A DNA stretch of 64,000 nt, from contig CBDHFQ010000029.1 in the NCBI GenBank assembly GCA_965262565.1, positions 186,001-250,000 of the forward strand, in the 5' to 3' direction. The translations under genes and the position numbers were made by a program. This DNA comes from CBDHFQ01 sp965262565 (GTDB lineage Bacteria > Bacteroidota > Bacteroidia > J057). Each line of letters opens with the position of its first letter. Position 1 is the stretch's first letter. Below the pieces are notes generated by a model. That model worked only from the letters and a program-made list of their open reading frames with translations, was not told the DNA's origin and did not search any database. Below are positions 1 through 8,823 of the stretch, one piece after another.

Positions 1-360
1 TTAAAAACAGTAAAGGATCCCAAACTATACAGAAGATTGTTGGTTATTTCGCTTCGAAATAAGAATTACTCATTTAAAGAGATTTGTATCATCCTACAGG
101 TAAGTCATAAATCTGCTACGGAGTGGGTCAAACTATTTTTGGATCAAAAATTTGAAGGCTTACTTACCCTGCACTATCCCCAACACCGGACATCTAAACT
201 AGACTTGCATTTGCCAAAGCTGAAAGAATATACCGAGGCGCATCCCGAAAAAGGAATAACTGAGATTTATCGTTTTGTGAGCGATCACTTAAATATTAAG
301 GTAGATCAAAGTTGGTTATACAGATATTTAATTCAACATAAACTCCTGAAAAAGAAATAA
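1..360 (+). CDS. IS630-like helix-turn-helix protein, 5' end outside window
   Basis: The reading frame is open to base 1, so the true start lies to the left; the first in-window start is a TTG at 37. The visible part contains a helix-turn-helix (FKEICIILQVSHKSATEWVK, about residues 14-33 from the TTG) followed by a winged-helix-like segment. This is the layout of the DNA-binding part of IS630/Tc1-type transposases. The frame ends at 360 and no DDE catalytic domain follows, so it is either the first ORF of a two-ORF element or an element remnant. No terminal inverted repeat is visible here. DNA binding is inferred from the fold only, and a host regulator of the same fold is possible. Confidence 0.55.
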   Translation, partial: LKTVKDPKLYRRLLVISLRNKNYSFKEICIILQVSHKSATEWVKLFLDQKFEGLLTLHYPQHRTSKLDLHLPKLKEYTEAHPEKGITEIYRFVSDHLNIKVDQSWLYRYLIQHKLLKKK

Positions 361-592
361 TGTTAGAGTGTGATAATTCACTATTTTACCGAGTATATTT
401 TAGAAGATATGTCAACTCTGCGGTGCTTTTGTTTAAAACATTCTAAATGTATATATATATAAACTAATATATTTAGTGTTGCTTTATTCCCCTAGATGAT
501 TATTATTAAGATTTAGTTGATTTTTATAAAAAAATTAGCAAAATTGAATTGAAATCAATTTTATTCATCAATTAATTACTAACAAATTTATC

Positions 593-958
593 ATGACGCA
601 CCTAGAAATGGCACAAGATCTTTACCAACAATTGGGTGAAGGAAAGACAATGGAAGCTTTCGAAAAATACTATCACGATGATGTGGTAATCGTCGAAGCT
701 AATGGCGATACTCGGGATGGAAAAGATGCCCAACGCAAAGCCATTGGTGATTGGTACACATCTGTGAAAGAAATGCATGGAGGAGGAACTAATACCGTCA
801 CAGCTAATGAAGGTGAAGGAATAACCATGGTAGAATCATGGACGGATTGTACATTCCAAGATGGTAATCGCTTCAAATTAGAAGAAGTAGCTGTTCAAAA
901 GTGGAAGGATGGACAGATTATCCACGAGCGTTTTTATTATAATATGCCCAACATGTAA
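593..958 (+). CDS. NTF2/SnoaL-like small protein
   Basis: A 121-residue protein with the signature of the nuclear-transport-factor-2 / SnoaL-like superfamily. It has an N-terminal helix (MAQDLYQQLGEGKTMEAFEK), then YYHDDVVIVEANGD, and strands ending in EEVAVQKWKDGQIIHERFYY. No signal peptide or membrane segment is seen, so it is probably cytoplasmic. Members form cone-shaped dimers with a ligand pocket and include isomerases, hydrolases and proteins of unknown role, so a substrate cannot be named. It stands alone, with its own hairpin terminator 15 bases downstream, and is followed by a broken SDR gene on the same strand. The start is the ATG after an AT-rich stretch. Confidence 0.75.
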   Translation: MTHLEMAQDLYQQLGEGKTMEAFEKYYHDDVVIVEANGDTRDGKDAQRKAIGDWYTSVKEMHGGGTNTVTANEGEGITMVESWTDCTFQDGNRFKLEEVAVQKWKDGQIIHERFYYNMPNM

Positions 959-972
959 GAATCTGCTTTCCT

Positions 973-997
973 CCTCCTACCATCAATTGGTGGGAGG
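973..997 (+). terminator. hairpin terminator after the NTF2-like gene
   Basis: The arms CCTCCTACCA (973-982) and TGGTGGGAGG (988-997) form a 10-bp stem with one G-U pair and a 5-base loop. A T-rich run follows, and the stop codon at 958 lies just upstream. This looks like a rho-independent terminator. Confidence 0.6.
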
Positions 998-1187
998 TCT
1001 GTATTTCTATTTACCAGGCATTTATTTAATTATTGGCACCTTACTTCTCTTTTTATATTCACCCCATTTTCAATCTGTTATAACTTTTCTGCCTTACGTA
1101 ATTTGAGCTTACTTGTCTAAATCATACTTGCTAGCTCAATGAATGTGTATCTGAAACCTAATAAGGGATATGTGTAACCTTATTTTG

Positions 1188-1199
1188 GAACGACCGTTC
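1188..1199. promoter_or_regulatory. candidate operator palindrome upstream of SDR remnant
   Basis: GAACG-AC-CGTTC is a 5-bp perfect inverted repeat about 29 bases before the SDR start. Palindromes of this size and position are typical of TetR-family operators that control SDR/oxidoreductase genes. No TetR gene is present in the window, so the assignment is inference. Confidence 0.35.
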
Positions 1200-1228
1200 T
1201 AGATGGTAAATCTTACCAAAATACGATT

Positions 1229-1802
1229 ATGAACAGATTACAAGGAAAAATTGCAATCATTACAGGAGGAACCAGCGGAATTGGGTTAGCCACTTCCAAA
1301 ATATTTAAGGAACAGGGAGCTACTGTTATTACCAATGCCAGAAATGCCGATAGAGCAAGCCAGACATTAAGCGAACATGCAGATCTGTTTTCTGACGTGT
1401 TTGTGGCAGATGTGAGTAAGGTAAATGAGTTAAGGAAGCTCCGTCATTTTAAACACTTCCATTGTTAATCAAATGGGGATGCCCAACTTCAGCGTTTATT
1501 CTGCTACTAAAGCTGCGGTAAGATCGCTCGCTCAATCTTTATCGGCTGAGTTAGTAGGACGCGGAATTAGGATCAATGCGGTAAGTCCCGGACCTATTGA
1601 AACACCCTTTTTCTCCAAAACCGGTATGACAGAAGAGCAAATCCAGCAAACTGCCCAATATATTCTTCAAAGCGTTCCCATGGGAAGATTTGGAAAAGCT
1701 GAAGAAGTAGCTAAATACGTTTTATTTCTAGCCTCTGATGATTCCACGTATATGATAGGTACAGAAGTAGAAGTCGATGGAGGAATGGCAACCTTGTCTT
1801 AA
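1229..1802 (+). pseudogene. SDR-family oxidoreductase broken by internal deletion
   Basis: The 5' part (1229 to about 1430) encodes the N-terminal Rossmann half of a classical short-chain dehydrogenase, with cofactor motif TGGTSGIG. From about 1434 the sequence continues in another frame with GSSVILNTSIVNQMG, the YSATKAA active-site motif (YxxxK), the SPGPIETPF segment and the C-terminal IGTEVEVDGGMA. About 60 residues that normally lie between, including the NAG motif, are missing. The frame shifts at the junction near 1430-1434: the first frame stops at 1468, and the second has TAA at 1431-1433. Both halves retain good family similarity, so the damage looks recent. A sequencing error alone would not explain the lost residues. 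No functional enzyme is expected. Confidence 0.85.
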
Positions 1803-1827
1803 GTAACTGATAGGTTAATTGATTTTC

Positions 1828-1877
1828 TTCAGACAGGAGAGCGCTCATTTTGTTTACCAGAAGCTTTCCTGTCTGAA
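1828..1877. terminator. bidirectional terminator between convergent genes
   Basis: The arm TTCAGACAGGAGAGC (1828-1842) pairs with GCTTTCCTGTCTGAA (1863-1877). The stem is 15 bp with one G-U pair and a 20-base loop. It lies between the SDR remnant (plus) and the phosphotriesterase-family gene (minus), with T-rich sequence on the plus side. Confidence 0.6.
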
Positions 1878-1932
1878 CATCATTTCTCTCTATTAAAATT
1901 CAACGTGGAAAAACCTTCATCCAAATAATTTA

Positions 1933-3003
1933 TCATCCTTTCCTAATCTTGATGGACAATGCTTCTGAGGGATTTCTGATAATTAATTGTTCTATTTCTT
2001 CCTGACTAATATGCGCTTCCTTCAATGCTGGAATTAATTTTCTAAATAAGGTAGCATAATCCCTGAAATTTCCTCCTCCTTCCTCTCCCGGGCTATACCA
2101 ACCCGCATCGTGAGAAAGGAGTAAATGAGAAAGCAAGCCATTATCTTTAAAAAATTGAACATATGACACGTATTGTTCTATATTTTCTGTGTTCAGGCCA
2201 TCGAAACTGAGCCATGCTCCTTTTTGGGCTGCAATTATATGTTGATCTAATACTTTTTCATTTTGTGCATGAACCCAAATAAATGCTGACGGATCTACCT
2301 GTTCTTCTATAAGTATTTCAATCTGTTCAAGGGCAGAAATAGCAGGCCCTGTATGAGATGCAATGGTGAGACCGCTTTGTAGATGAGTGTAAGCAGCAGC
2401 CCTGATCAACTTCTTTTCCATGGCTGTTAGTGCTTTCCCATTCATCCCTATTTTAATGAATCCTGGTCGAATATTTGTTTCTCCTATTCCTTCTTCCCAA
2501 TCCTTGATCCACCTTTTCGCCAATTCTTCAGCACTCTCCTCAAAAGCATGTTGTGGCAGAAACATATATTCCCTTGCTCCATAATACCCCGTATTAGTAA
2601 TAATATGAAGCTCACTTAATGCGGACAGCTCCTTTAACAATTCGGGATCCTTGCCCAGATAGGCCGGAGTACAATCTACAAAAGCATTACAGCCCAATCG
2701 CTTCACCTCTTTTAAATAAGGAAGAACGACCTCTACTACCTCGTGCCTGTTCCATCTGTGTAGGCCAGTTTTATCAGCTCCTATGAAATCCACCAAGATA
2801 TGCTCATGAATTAGTGTTTGACCTAATGCATCTGGTTTGATTTCTCCTCTGACTGTCATGATAAATGGATCAGGATGTTTAGGAGAGGAATTTGGTGGGG
2901 ACAATGATGAAAAATCATAGGAGTATAAGCCCGAGAGTAAGCCGTACATGGAAAGTGAGAGAAAGTTGCGTCTGTTGAGTTTCATACCCTTAAATATGTA
3001 CAT
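1933..3003 (-). CDS. phosphotriesterase-family metal hydrolase with Tat-type leader
   Basis: Amidohydrolase-superfamily TIM barrel of the phosphotriesterase/lactonase family (about 356 residues, normal length). The binuclear-metal ligands are all visible: HxH in LIHEH, the lysine that would be carboxylated in FIKIG, the histidines in ASHTG and WVHAQ, and the aspartate in LSHDAGW. It is therefore probably active, on a lactone or phosphoester that cannot be specified. The N-terminus carries NRRNFLSLS followed by a hydrophobic stretch, a twin-arginine export signal, so the enzyme is probably exported. The ATG at 3003 overlaps the end of crtI by 14 bases and has AGGA about 5 bases upstream. An ATG at 2985 would give a shorter leader with no overlap. 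Overlap implies co-transcription and coupled translation with crtI. Confidence 0.85.
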   Translation of the reverse strand: MYIFKGMKLNRRNFLSLSMYGLLSGLYSYDFSSLSPPNSSPKHPDPFIMTVRGEIKPDALGQTLIHEHILVDFIGADKTGLHRWNRHEVVEVVLPYLKEVKRLGCNAFVDCTPAYLGKDPELLKELSALSELHIITNTGYYGAREYMFLPQHAFEESAEELAKRWIKDWEEGIGETNIRPGFIKIGMNGKALTAMEKKLIRAAAYTHLQSGLTIASHTGPAISALEQIEILIEEQVDPSAFIWVHAQNEKVLDQHIIAAQKGAWLSFDGLNTENIEQYVSYVQFFKDNGLLSHLLLSHDAGWYSPGEEGGGNFRDYATLFRKLIPALKEAHISQEEIEQLIIRNPSEALSIKIRKG

Positions 3004-4519
3004 CTTTTCCTATTTCATTCGCTACGATTTGCCCAGAGATAATAGAAGGAGGAACACCAGGACCAGGTACAGTTAATTGGCCAGTAAAATAGAGATTATG
3101 TACTTTTTTGGATTTCAATTTAGGTTTAAAGAAAGCGGTTTGGGAGAGGGTATTTGCCAGACCGTAAGCGTTTCCCTTGAAAGAGTGATAATCAGCTTCA
3201 AAATCCTTCATGGCATAGCTTCTTTTCAGTATGACATGGGATCGTACTTCTTGTTGAATAATGTGTTCCAATCGGTCCATGACGATGTGAAAATATTGTT
3301 CCCGTTTTTCCTCTGTATCTTCTAAACCGGGAGCAAGGGGAATGAGAATGAAAAGGTTCTCACATCCACTCGGAGCTACAGTAGGATCAGTTTTTGAAGT
3401 AGCAGAAAGGTAGAAGAGAGGATTAGTAGGCCATGTTGGCTGGGTGTATATTTCTTTGGCATGGAGGTTAAAATCCTGATCGAAAAACAGGTTATGATGT
3501 TCAACATTGTCCAACCTCTTATTTAATCCTATATAAAACAGCAAACTGGAAGGAGACATGACTCTTTTTTTCCAGTAGTTTGAACTATAATTTCTATACG
3601 ACTTTTCGATTAAGTGCTGATCAGTATGGTGATAATCACTATTGGCCACAACCACATCCGCCTCAAATACTCCATTACTTGTAGTGTGTACTCTTTGAGC
3701 GGTTCCGTTGTTGATTTCTATGTTGGAAACTTCCGCATCAAATATGCATTTTACCCCTTGTTCCTCAGCAATACGCAGCATGCCTTTGACAATTTCATGC
3801 ATTCCTCCCATAGGATACCATGTGCCAAGCGTTAAATCAGCGTGGTTCATCATACTGTAGAGAGCAGGTGTTTTTTGAGGAGTGGCCCCGAGGAAGAGAA
3901 CAGGAAACTCTAGAAGTTGTTGGAGCCAGGGATGCTTGAAATACTTTCGGACATGTTTTCGCATGGATTGGAACATTTGGATACGAAAGCTTTCCATGAT
4001 AAGTCTTCGATCCAGAAACTCTGAGATGTGATGAGAGGGACGAAACACATAATCCCTCATCCCTACTTCGTATTTATAAGCCGCTTGCTCCAGAAAAGTT
4101 CGAAGGTTTCTACTGCTACCTGCTTCAATGCGCTCGAAGACTGCTTCTAGTGCCTCCATATCTGCAGGAACATCAATTATTTCTTCATTGGGACCAAAAA
4201 AAACTCTGTATCCTGGATCTAGTCTTTTCAGTTGATAGAAATCACTGACACTATAGCCAAAGAGGGAAAAATAATTTTCGAAAACGTCAGGCATCCAATA
4301 CCAACTTGGCCCCATATCGAAAGTAAATCCTTCTTGTTTCCACATGCGGGCTCTACCACCTGCCTGTTGATTTTTTTCGAGGATGGTTACATCATAGCCT
4401 TTTTGGGCCAACAAAGCAGAAGCAGTTAATCCTCCGAAGCCGGCCCCTATGACCACCACTTTTTTTCTACCTGGCCCAGTAGTTGTATTACCCAGGATCT
4501 TCGTATTGGTATCTATCAA
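2990..4519 (-). CDS. crtI: phytoene desaturase-type FAD oxidoreductase (CrtI family)
   Basis: 509 residues, the usual CrtI length. An N-terminal FAD dinucleotide-binding motif (VVVIGAGFGGLTAS, about residues 21-34) is followed by the conserved QQAGGRA and FDMGPSWYWMPDVF segments. The C-terminus has the family signature LYFTGQLTVPGPGVPPSIIS. CrtI enzymes desaturate or isomerise phytoene-derived carotenoids at the membrane. No other carotenoid gene (crtB, crtY, crtZ) is present here, so the exact substrate is open; a CrtD- or CrtO-like role is possible. The start is a TTG at 4519: no ATG lies between an upstream in-frame stop and the FAD motif. It overlaps the phosphotriesterase-family gene by 14 bases. 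Confidence 0.88.
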   Translation of the reverse strand: MIDTNTKILGNTTTGPGRKKVVVIGAGFGGLTASALLAQKGYDVTILEKNQQAGGRARMWKQEGFTFDMGPSWYWMPDVFENYFSLFGYSVSDFYQLKRLDPGYRVFFGPNEEIIDVPADMEALEAVFERIEAGSSRNLRTFLEQAAYKYEVGMRDYVFRPSHHISEFLDRRLIMESFRIQMFQSMRKHVRKYFKHPWLQQLLEFPVLFLGATPQKTPALYSMMNHADLTLGTWYPMGGMHEIVKGMLRIAEEQGVKCIFDAEVSNIEINNGTAQRVHTTSNGVFEADVVVANSDYHHTDQHLIEKSYRNYSSNYWKKRVMSPSSLLFYIGLNKRLDNVEHHNLFFDQDFNLHAKEIYTQPTWPTNPLFYLSATSKTDPTVAPSGCENLFILIPLAPGLEDTEEKREQYFHIVMDRLEHIIQQEVRSHVILKRSYAMKDFEADYHSFKGNAYGLANTLSQTAFFKPKLKSKKVHNLYFTGQLTVPGPGVPPSIISGQIVANEIGKDVHI

Positions 4520-4643
4520 TGTTTGTAAATAATTATCTTGCTATTTTGAACAACTATTTCCCTACAATGTTTGAAAAGCTGATTTTTAGCTGTTTTCTTG
4601 TACATAGGAATAACGGTTATCATTTATTTATTATCTCGATTGA

Positions 4644-5177
4644 TTGAATTACTGTAGTTACTGTGGAAGCGATCAAATTTTTTTTGAAATCCCTGAAGGG
4701 GATAACAGAAAGCGTTATTGTTGCCACAATTGTGGAACCATTCACTACGAAAATCCTAAAATGGTGGTGGGCTGTTTACCTGTGTATGAGGATCGTATTC
4801 TACTATGCAGGAGGGCTATAGAACCCAGATCTGGTTATTGGAATTTACCTGCGGGATACCTGGAAAATGGAGAAACGCTTCAAGGGGGAGCGCTTAGAGA
4901 AACCTGGGAAGAGGCACTGGCAAAAGTAAAGATTGAACGAATGCATTGTATTTATAATATTCCTCGTATTAATCAGATCTATTTTTTCTTCTTGGCCAAA
5001 ATGGATAAACCTGAATTTGGGGTAGGAATAGAGAGTGAAGAAGTAACGTTGTTTTATCCTGAAGAAATTCCCTTTGAGGATATGGCTTTCCCTTCCAGTA
5101 CCTTCGCAATTAGAAAGTATCTGGCTAATAAAGATTCAGATTTCCATGGTGTCCATATAGGGGAGTGGCGTCATTAA
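4644..5177 (+). CDS. zinc-ribbon Nudix hydrolase
   Basis: 177 residues. An N-terminal zinc ribbon (CSYCG ... CCHNCG, residues 4-33) precedes a Nudix domain with box G-x5-E-x7-RE-x2-EE, seen as GYLENGE...RETWEEA. The usual box glycine after EE is replaced (EEALAKV). The CxxC...CxxC plus Nudix layout matches the COG1051-type family that hydrolyses ADP-ribose-like or other nucleoside-diphosphate derivatives; the real substrate is unknown. It starts with TTG at 4644 directly after an in-frame TGA, so no earlier start exists. Its 3' end overlaps the end of lon (convergent) by 4 bases. It is divergent from crtI across 124 bases. Confidence 0.85.
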   Translation: MNYCSYCGSDQIFFEIPEGDNRKRYCCHNCGTIHYENPKMVVGCLPVYEDRILLCRRAIEPRSGYWNLPAGYLENGETLQGGALRETWEEALAKVKIERMHCIYNIPRINQIYFFFLAKMDKPEFGVGIESEEVTLFYPEEIPFEDMAFPSSTFAIRKYLANKDSDFHGVHIGEWRH

Positions 5178-7564
5178 GCCGATTCATGTGAAAAGGCAAT
5201 ATCCAGCACATCCTGAAAATAATCCGCATAATCAATATGTATATTTTCTTTTACATAGTCGGGTAAATCTTCTACATCAGCTTGATTATCCTTGGGAAAA
5301 ATAAGATGCTGGATGCCTACTCGTTTTGCTGCGATGGTTTTCTCTCTTACCCCTCCAATGGGTAGTACCTTGCCTGTCAGAGTTAACTCTCCAGTCATTG
5401 CGAGATCATTTTTTACTGCCTGATGACAAACCAATGAATATAAGGCTAATGCTATAGTTATTCCTGCCGAAGGGCCATCTTTGGGAGTAGCTCCAGCGGG
5501 AACATGCAAATGTATTTTATGATCATCAAAGTAGGATTGATAAGATTCGTATTTAGAAAGAATATTCTGCACATGAGAAAAGGCAATCTCCGCAGATTCA
5601 CGCATGACATCTCCTAGTTGGCCCGTGAGTTTAAAGCCTTTTTGCCCTTCAATACTGGTTGCTTCGACATAAAGGGTAGCGCCACCCATAGATGTATAGG
5701 CTAATCCCAGGGCTACTCCGGGGACATCTTTGTTATAGAGCTTTTCAGTATGAAATACTGCTTTCCCGAGATATGCTTCTACATTTTCTGCATTAATCAA
5801 TGTTGCTATTTCTTCTCCCTTTGCATTTTTCAGGGTCAATTTTCTGAGGATTTTTTTGATTTGCTTTTCCAGGTTTCTTACTCCGGCTTCTCTGGCAAAC
5901 TTATCGATGATGAAAGTTAAGGCCTCATCTGTAAAAGTAATTTCTGCCTCTTTATATCCGTTCTCTCTCAACTGTTTAGGGATTAGGTACCTTTTCGCAA
6001 TCTCCACTTTTTCTTCTAATATATATCCGGACAGTCGTATTACTTCCATCCTGTCAAGCAAAGGGCCGGAAATGGTATCTAATTGATTGGCAGTAGCAAT
6101 AAACAGTACATTGGATAAATCGAAAGGTACATCAAGATAATGATCCATAAAGGTGGAGTTTTGTTCTGGATCCAATACTTCTAGCAAGGCTGAAGCGGGA
6201 TCTCCCTGGTAACTCATTCCTATTTTGTCTATTTCGTCCAGCATAATGACAGGATTCGAAGTTCCTGAACGGCGAACGGCATTAATAAATTTACCAGGCA
6301 TCGCACCAATATAAGTTCTTCTGTGTCCTTTGATTTCCGCTTCATCTCTCATACCTCCCAGAGAAAACCTAAAAAACTTTCTGTTCAGTGCTTCAGATAT
6401 TGATTTCCCTATAGAGGTTTTCCCTACTCCGGGAGGGCCTACCAGACAGATGATAGAACCAGATAATCTTCCCCTTTTAATGAGGGTACTTAAAAATTCG
6501 AGAATAAGCAGTTTAACATCCTCCAACCCATAATGATCTCTATTTAATACTTCTTCGGCTTTATTAATATTCATGGTATCTTCAGAAAAAATTCCCCAAG
6601 GAAGATCCGTTAATACATCGAGATAGGATCTGCTTACATTGTATTCTGGAGAACGATTGTCTAGGGTACTCAGCTTATTCATTTCTTCCCTCATTACCCG
6701 TTCAGCCTCTTCTGTCAGTGTCAGGTTTGCGATTCGGCTCTCAAATTTCTCAATCTCAGCTGTTTGATCATCTTTCTCGATACCTAATTCTTTTTTAATC
6801 GCCTTCAACTGTTCTCTCAGAAAGAATTCTTTCTGTTGTTCATTTACCTTTTCATTAATCTGTTTGGAGATTCTTTGTTGCACCTGTGCTACTTGAATTT
6901 CTTCATTCAAATATTCTAACAATAATTGAGCTCTGTCCTGTAAGTCAAACGTTTCCAGTAGCTCTTGTAAACGGATGGAATTAATTGAAGAAAGCATAGC
7001 CGAAATAACGTCCATCATTAATCCTGGTTTTTCATGGCTCAATTGATTGGCGATCAATTTCAGTTGTTCCTGAAAGACCGTATTCAGGCTTACTAATTCC
7101 TTTACTTTATTCGCTATGGCCATAGTATAGGCTTTTATTTCCTGACTTGGAGCTTCTTCGGGATCTTGATATGGTTCTACTTCCCAGATTAAGTGTGGGT
7201 TGTGAGCGATGTTAGAAACCTTTGTAAACCTGGAAATACCTTGAGAAAAAAGTTGGACACTTTGTTCATTGATGGGTAATACTCTGAAAATACGTGAAAT
7301 TGTTCCTACCTCAAATAAATGGGATTTTCTTATGTCATTTTCATCAAGTTCGCTGACCATAACGATCCCTATGTACCCATTTCTCTGTTCAATGGCTATT
7401 TTTATTGCATTGAGTAAATCTGAACCAGTAATGGTGAGAGGAAAAGGCATTCCGGGAAAAAACGGTCGCTCTTTGATGGGAATTATGAGAATTTCTGTAG
7501 GTAATACTTTATCGGGGGTGATGATGTCTGTCGATTGTTGCGAAGGAGTATTAGAATCAGCCAT
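5174..7564 (-). CDS. lon: ATP-dependent Lon protease
   Basis: 796 residues, typical for bacterial LonA. It has an N-terminal substrate-binding domain (about 25-215), a coiled-coil helical domain and an AAA+ module with Walker A GPPGVGKTS near residue 375 and Walker B VIMLDEIDK. The C-terminal protease domain has catalytic Ser699 in KDGPSAG and Lys742 in GGVREK. Lon degrades damaged and regulatory proteins in the cytoplasm. All catalytic parts are intact. The ATG start is followed by a short disordered N-terminus rich in Ser, Thr and Gln. It is convergent with the Nudix gene and divergent from the lipoprotein gene at 7740. No heat-shock promoter could be identified with confidence in the 175 bases upstream. 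Confidence 0.97.
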   Translation of the reverse strand: MADSNTPSQQSTDIITPDKVLPTEILIIPIKERPFFPGMPFPLTITGSDLLNAIKIAIEQRNGYIGIVMVSELDENDIRKSHLFEVGTISRIFRVLPINEQSVQLFSQGISRFTKVSNIAHNPHLIWEVEPYQDPEEAPSQEIKAYTMAIANKVKELVSLNTVFQEQLKLIANQLSHEKPGLMMDVISAMLSSINSIRLQELLETFDLQDRAQLLLEYLNEEIQVAQVQQRISKQINEKVNEQQKEFFLREQLKAIKKELGIEKDDQTAEIEKFESRIANLTLTEEAERVMREEMNKLSTLDNRSPEYNVSRSYLDVLTDLPWGIFSEDTMNINKAEEVLNRDHYGLEDVKLLILEFLSTLIKRGRLSGSIICLVGPPGVGKTSIGKSISEALNRKFFRFSLGGMRDEAEIKGHRRTYIGAMPGKFINAVRRSGTSNPVIMLDEIDKIGMSYQGDPASALLEVLDPEQNSTFMDHYLDVPFDLSNVLFIATANQLDTISGPLLDRMEVIRLSGYILEEKVEIAKRYLIPKQLRENGYKEAEITFTDEALTFIIDKFAREAGVRNLEKQIKKILRKLTLKNAKGEEIATLINAENVEAYLGKAVFHTEKLYNKDVPGVALGLAYTSMGGATLYVEATSIEGQKGFKLTGQLGDVMRESAEIAFSHVQNILSKYESYQSYFDDHKIHLHVPAGATPKDGPSAGITIALALYSLVCHQAVKNDLAMTGELTLTGKVLPIGGVREKTIAAKRVGIQHLIFPKDNQADVEDLPDYVKENIHIDYADYFQDVLDIAFSHESA

Positions 7565-7739
7565 AAGCTTTGATAGATTAATTTCGATGGATGTAACGTG
7601 AAATAATGAAAGAATGTTATAGTTACGTTGGTTTCCTGAGAATGTAAATACGGTTAATTATGTTTATAAAATATGTTACTTTTGCTTTAGGAAGCGTCTT
7701 TATGTAAAGGTATTATCCAAAAGAAAATTTTTGAACCAT

Positions 7740-8393
7740 ATGAAACTAAATATTCACCCATTTGGGATCTTTGGAATGGTTGCAGCTTTAATGTTTGTTG
7801 CGTGCCGATCTAAGAGTCCTGAAGAATTACCCAAATTTAAAAGAAAATTCAGAACACAGATAGCCAGCTTCGAGGCTCAAAAGGAGAAAGCTGATGAAAA
7901 AGTAGAAGAAGGAGTGGAGTTTTTAACTGGATTACAAAAAGCTCTTGAAGATGCCCAAAATGTAGATCAGGAGTTTAAAAGAGTTTATGGTAGATGGAAC
8001 AAAGTAGATAAGCAGGTTGAAGATTTAAATAAGGAATATGAAAGGTTAAAGTCCGATGCTAACAATTTATTTTCTGCGATGGAAAAACAAACCTCTAGCC
8101 TCAGAGATGAACAAACCAGAGGGGAGTTAAATACTGCTATAGCTACTACGCGCCAGGATTATGAACAAGTATTATCCAGGACAGAGGTGGCTATAACTCA
8201 GTTGAGGACTTTACATGCGGATGCGGTTGACATTATTAAAGCCCTGGAAGTGGCTGTAGCTTTAGGACAAATTGCAGAAATTAGTACTGGATTGCAAAGT
8301 ATAGAAGCTAAGGTCGATAATATTATGGCGGAATTAACAGCTACCGTAAAGGAAAGTAAAGATTTGTACGAATCTAGAATTGACGCTATTTAA
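7740..8393 (+). CDS. coiled-coil lipoprotein of unknown function
   Basis: A short leader ends in a lipobox-like MFVAC (cysteine at residue 22 from the ATG), followed by about 190 mostly helical, charged residues with heptad-like spacing (EKADEKVEEGVEFL, VEDLNKEYERLKSDANNLF). This predicts a lipid-anchored periplasmic or outer-membrane-facing coiled coil. The family is not recognised. A TTG at 7731 could also start the frame, but the ATG at 7740 gives a normal leader and is preferred. It is divergent from lon and is followed 3 bases after its stop by a very strong hairpin terminator, so it is probably monocistronic. Confidence 0.75.
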   Translation: MKLNIHPFGIFGMVAALMFVACRSKSPEELPKFKRKFRTQIASFEAQKEKADEKVEEGVEFLTGLQKALEDAQNVDQEFKRVYGRWNKVDKQVEDLNKEYERLKSDANNLFSAMEKQTSSLRDEQTRGELNTAIATTRQDYEQVLSRTEVAITQLRTLHADAVDIIKALEVAVALGQIAEISTGLQSIEAKVDNIMAELTATVKESKDLYESRIDAI

Positions 8394-8395
8394 AT

Positions 8396-8436
8396 AACAA
8401 ACAGAGGGTGTTATTCATTAACACCCTCTGTTTGTT
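8396..8436. terminator. perfect 18-bp bidirectional terminator
   Basis: AACAAACAGAGGGTGTTA (8396-8413) is perfectly repeated inverted at 8419-8436 around a TTCAT loop. It sits between two convergent genes (stops at 8393 and 8449). A/T-rich outer arms on both sides suit termination in either direction. Confidence 0.85.
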
Positions 8437-8448
8437 CCATGTTATGTG

Positions 8449-8823
8449 TTAGGCCTTTGTCCAGGTAAGTGGTTCATCTGGATGTCTATCTGCACAATCA
8501 TCACTAACTTTTTCGGAAATCATTTTTCCGTCTTCCATAGTAATTTTGTAAACACCTTTGTCATCTGCAGAGCATGAGTTTCCTTCCGATACTTCAGTGT
8601 CTTGAACTGTCATTTGATTCCCTTCCAGAGAATATTTTCCATAAACTTCGATGGTTCCATCGTTGTTGGCATCTACTTCATAAGTGCCGTCTTCAAGAAA
8701 AGAAATTTTGGCCATACCATTATCAGTACTCACGGTCCAGGTTCCGACTGGACTGATTTCCTGACTAAAACCGCATACCATCATGCAAATGGTAAAAATA
8801 CTTGATGCGATCATCGTTTTCAT
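8449..8823 (-). CDS. small secreted lipocalin-like protein
   Basis: 124 residues with a signal peptide (MKTMIASSIFTICMMVCGFSQ) and a mature part of short beta strands: VGTWTVSTDNG, ISFLEDGTYEVDANNDG, YGKYSLEGNQMTVQD, YKITMEDGKMISEKV. This strand order and the opening GTW motif resemble lipocalin-like (DUF4488/META-type) secreted proteins of Bacteroidota. Two cysteines (SCSADD, DDCADR) could form a disulfide. The function is unknown. It is a single gene, convergent with the lipoprotein gene across the 18-bp terminator hairpin. The ATG start is the only one compatible with the signal peptide. Confidence 0.7.
   Translation of the reverse strand: MKTMIASSIFTICMMVCGFSQEISPVGTWTVSTDNGMAKISFLEDGTYEVDANNDGTIEVYGKYSLEGNQMTVQDTEVSEGNSCSADDKGVYKITMEDGKMISEKVSDDCADRHPDEPLTWTKA

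Noticed and set aside
909..1106. 65-residue plus-strand frame after the NTF2-like gene
   Set aside because: It overlaps the end of the NTF2-like gene and runs through the terminator hairpin.
1229..1802. programmed frameshift as explanation of the split SDR gene
   Set aside because: About 60 residues of the fold are missing, which a ribosomal shift cannot restore, and there is no slippery site.
1933..4519. a complete carotenoid biosynthesis cluster
   Set aside because: Only a crtI-type gene is present; no phytoene synthase, cyclase or hydroxylase is nearby.
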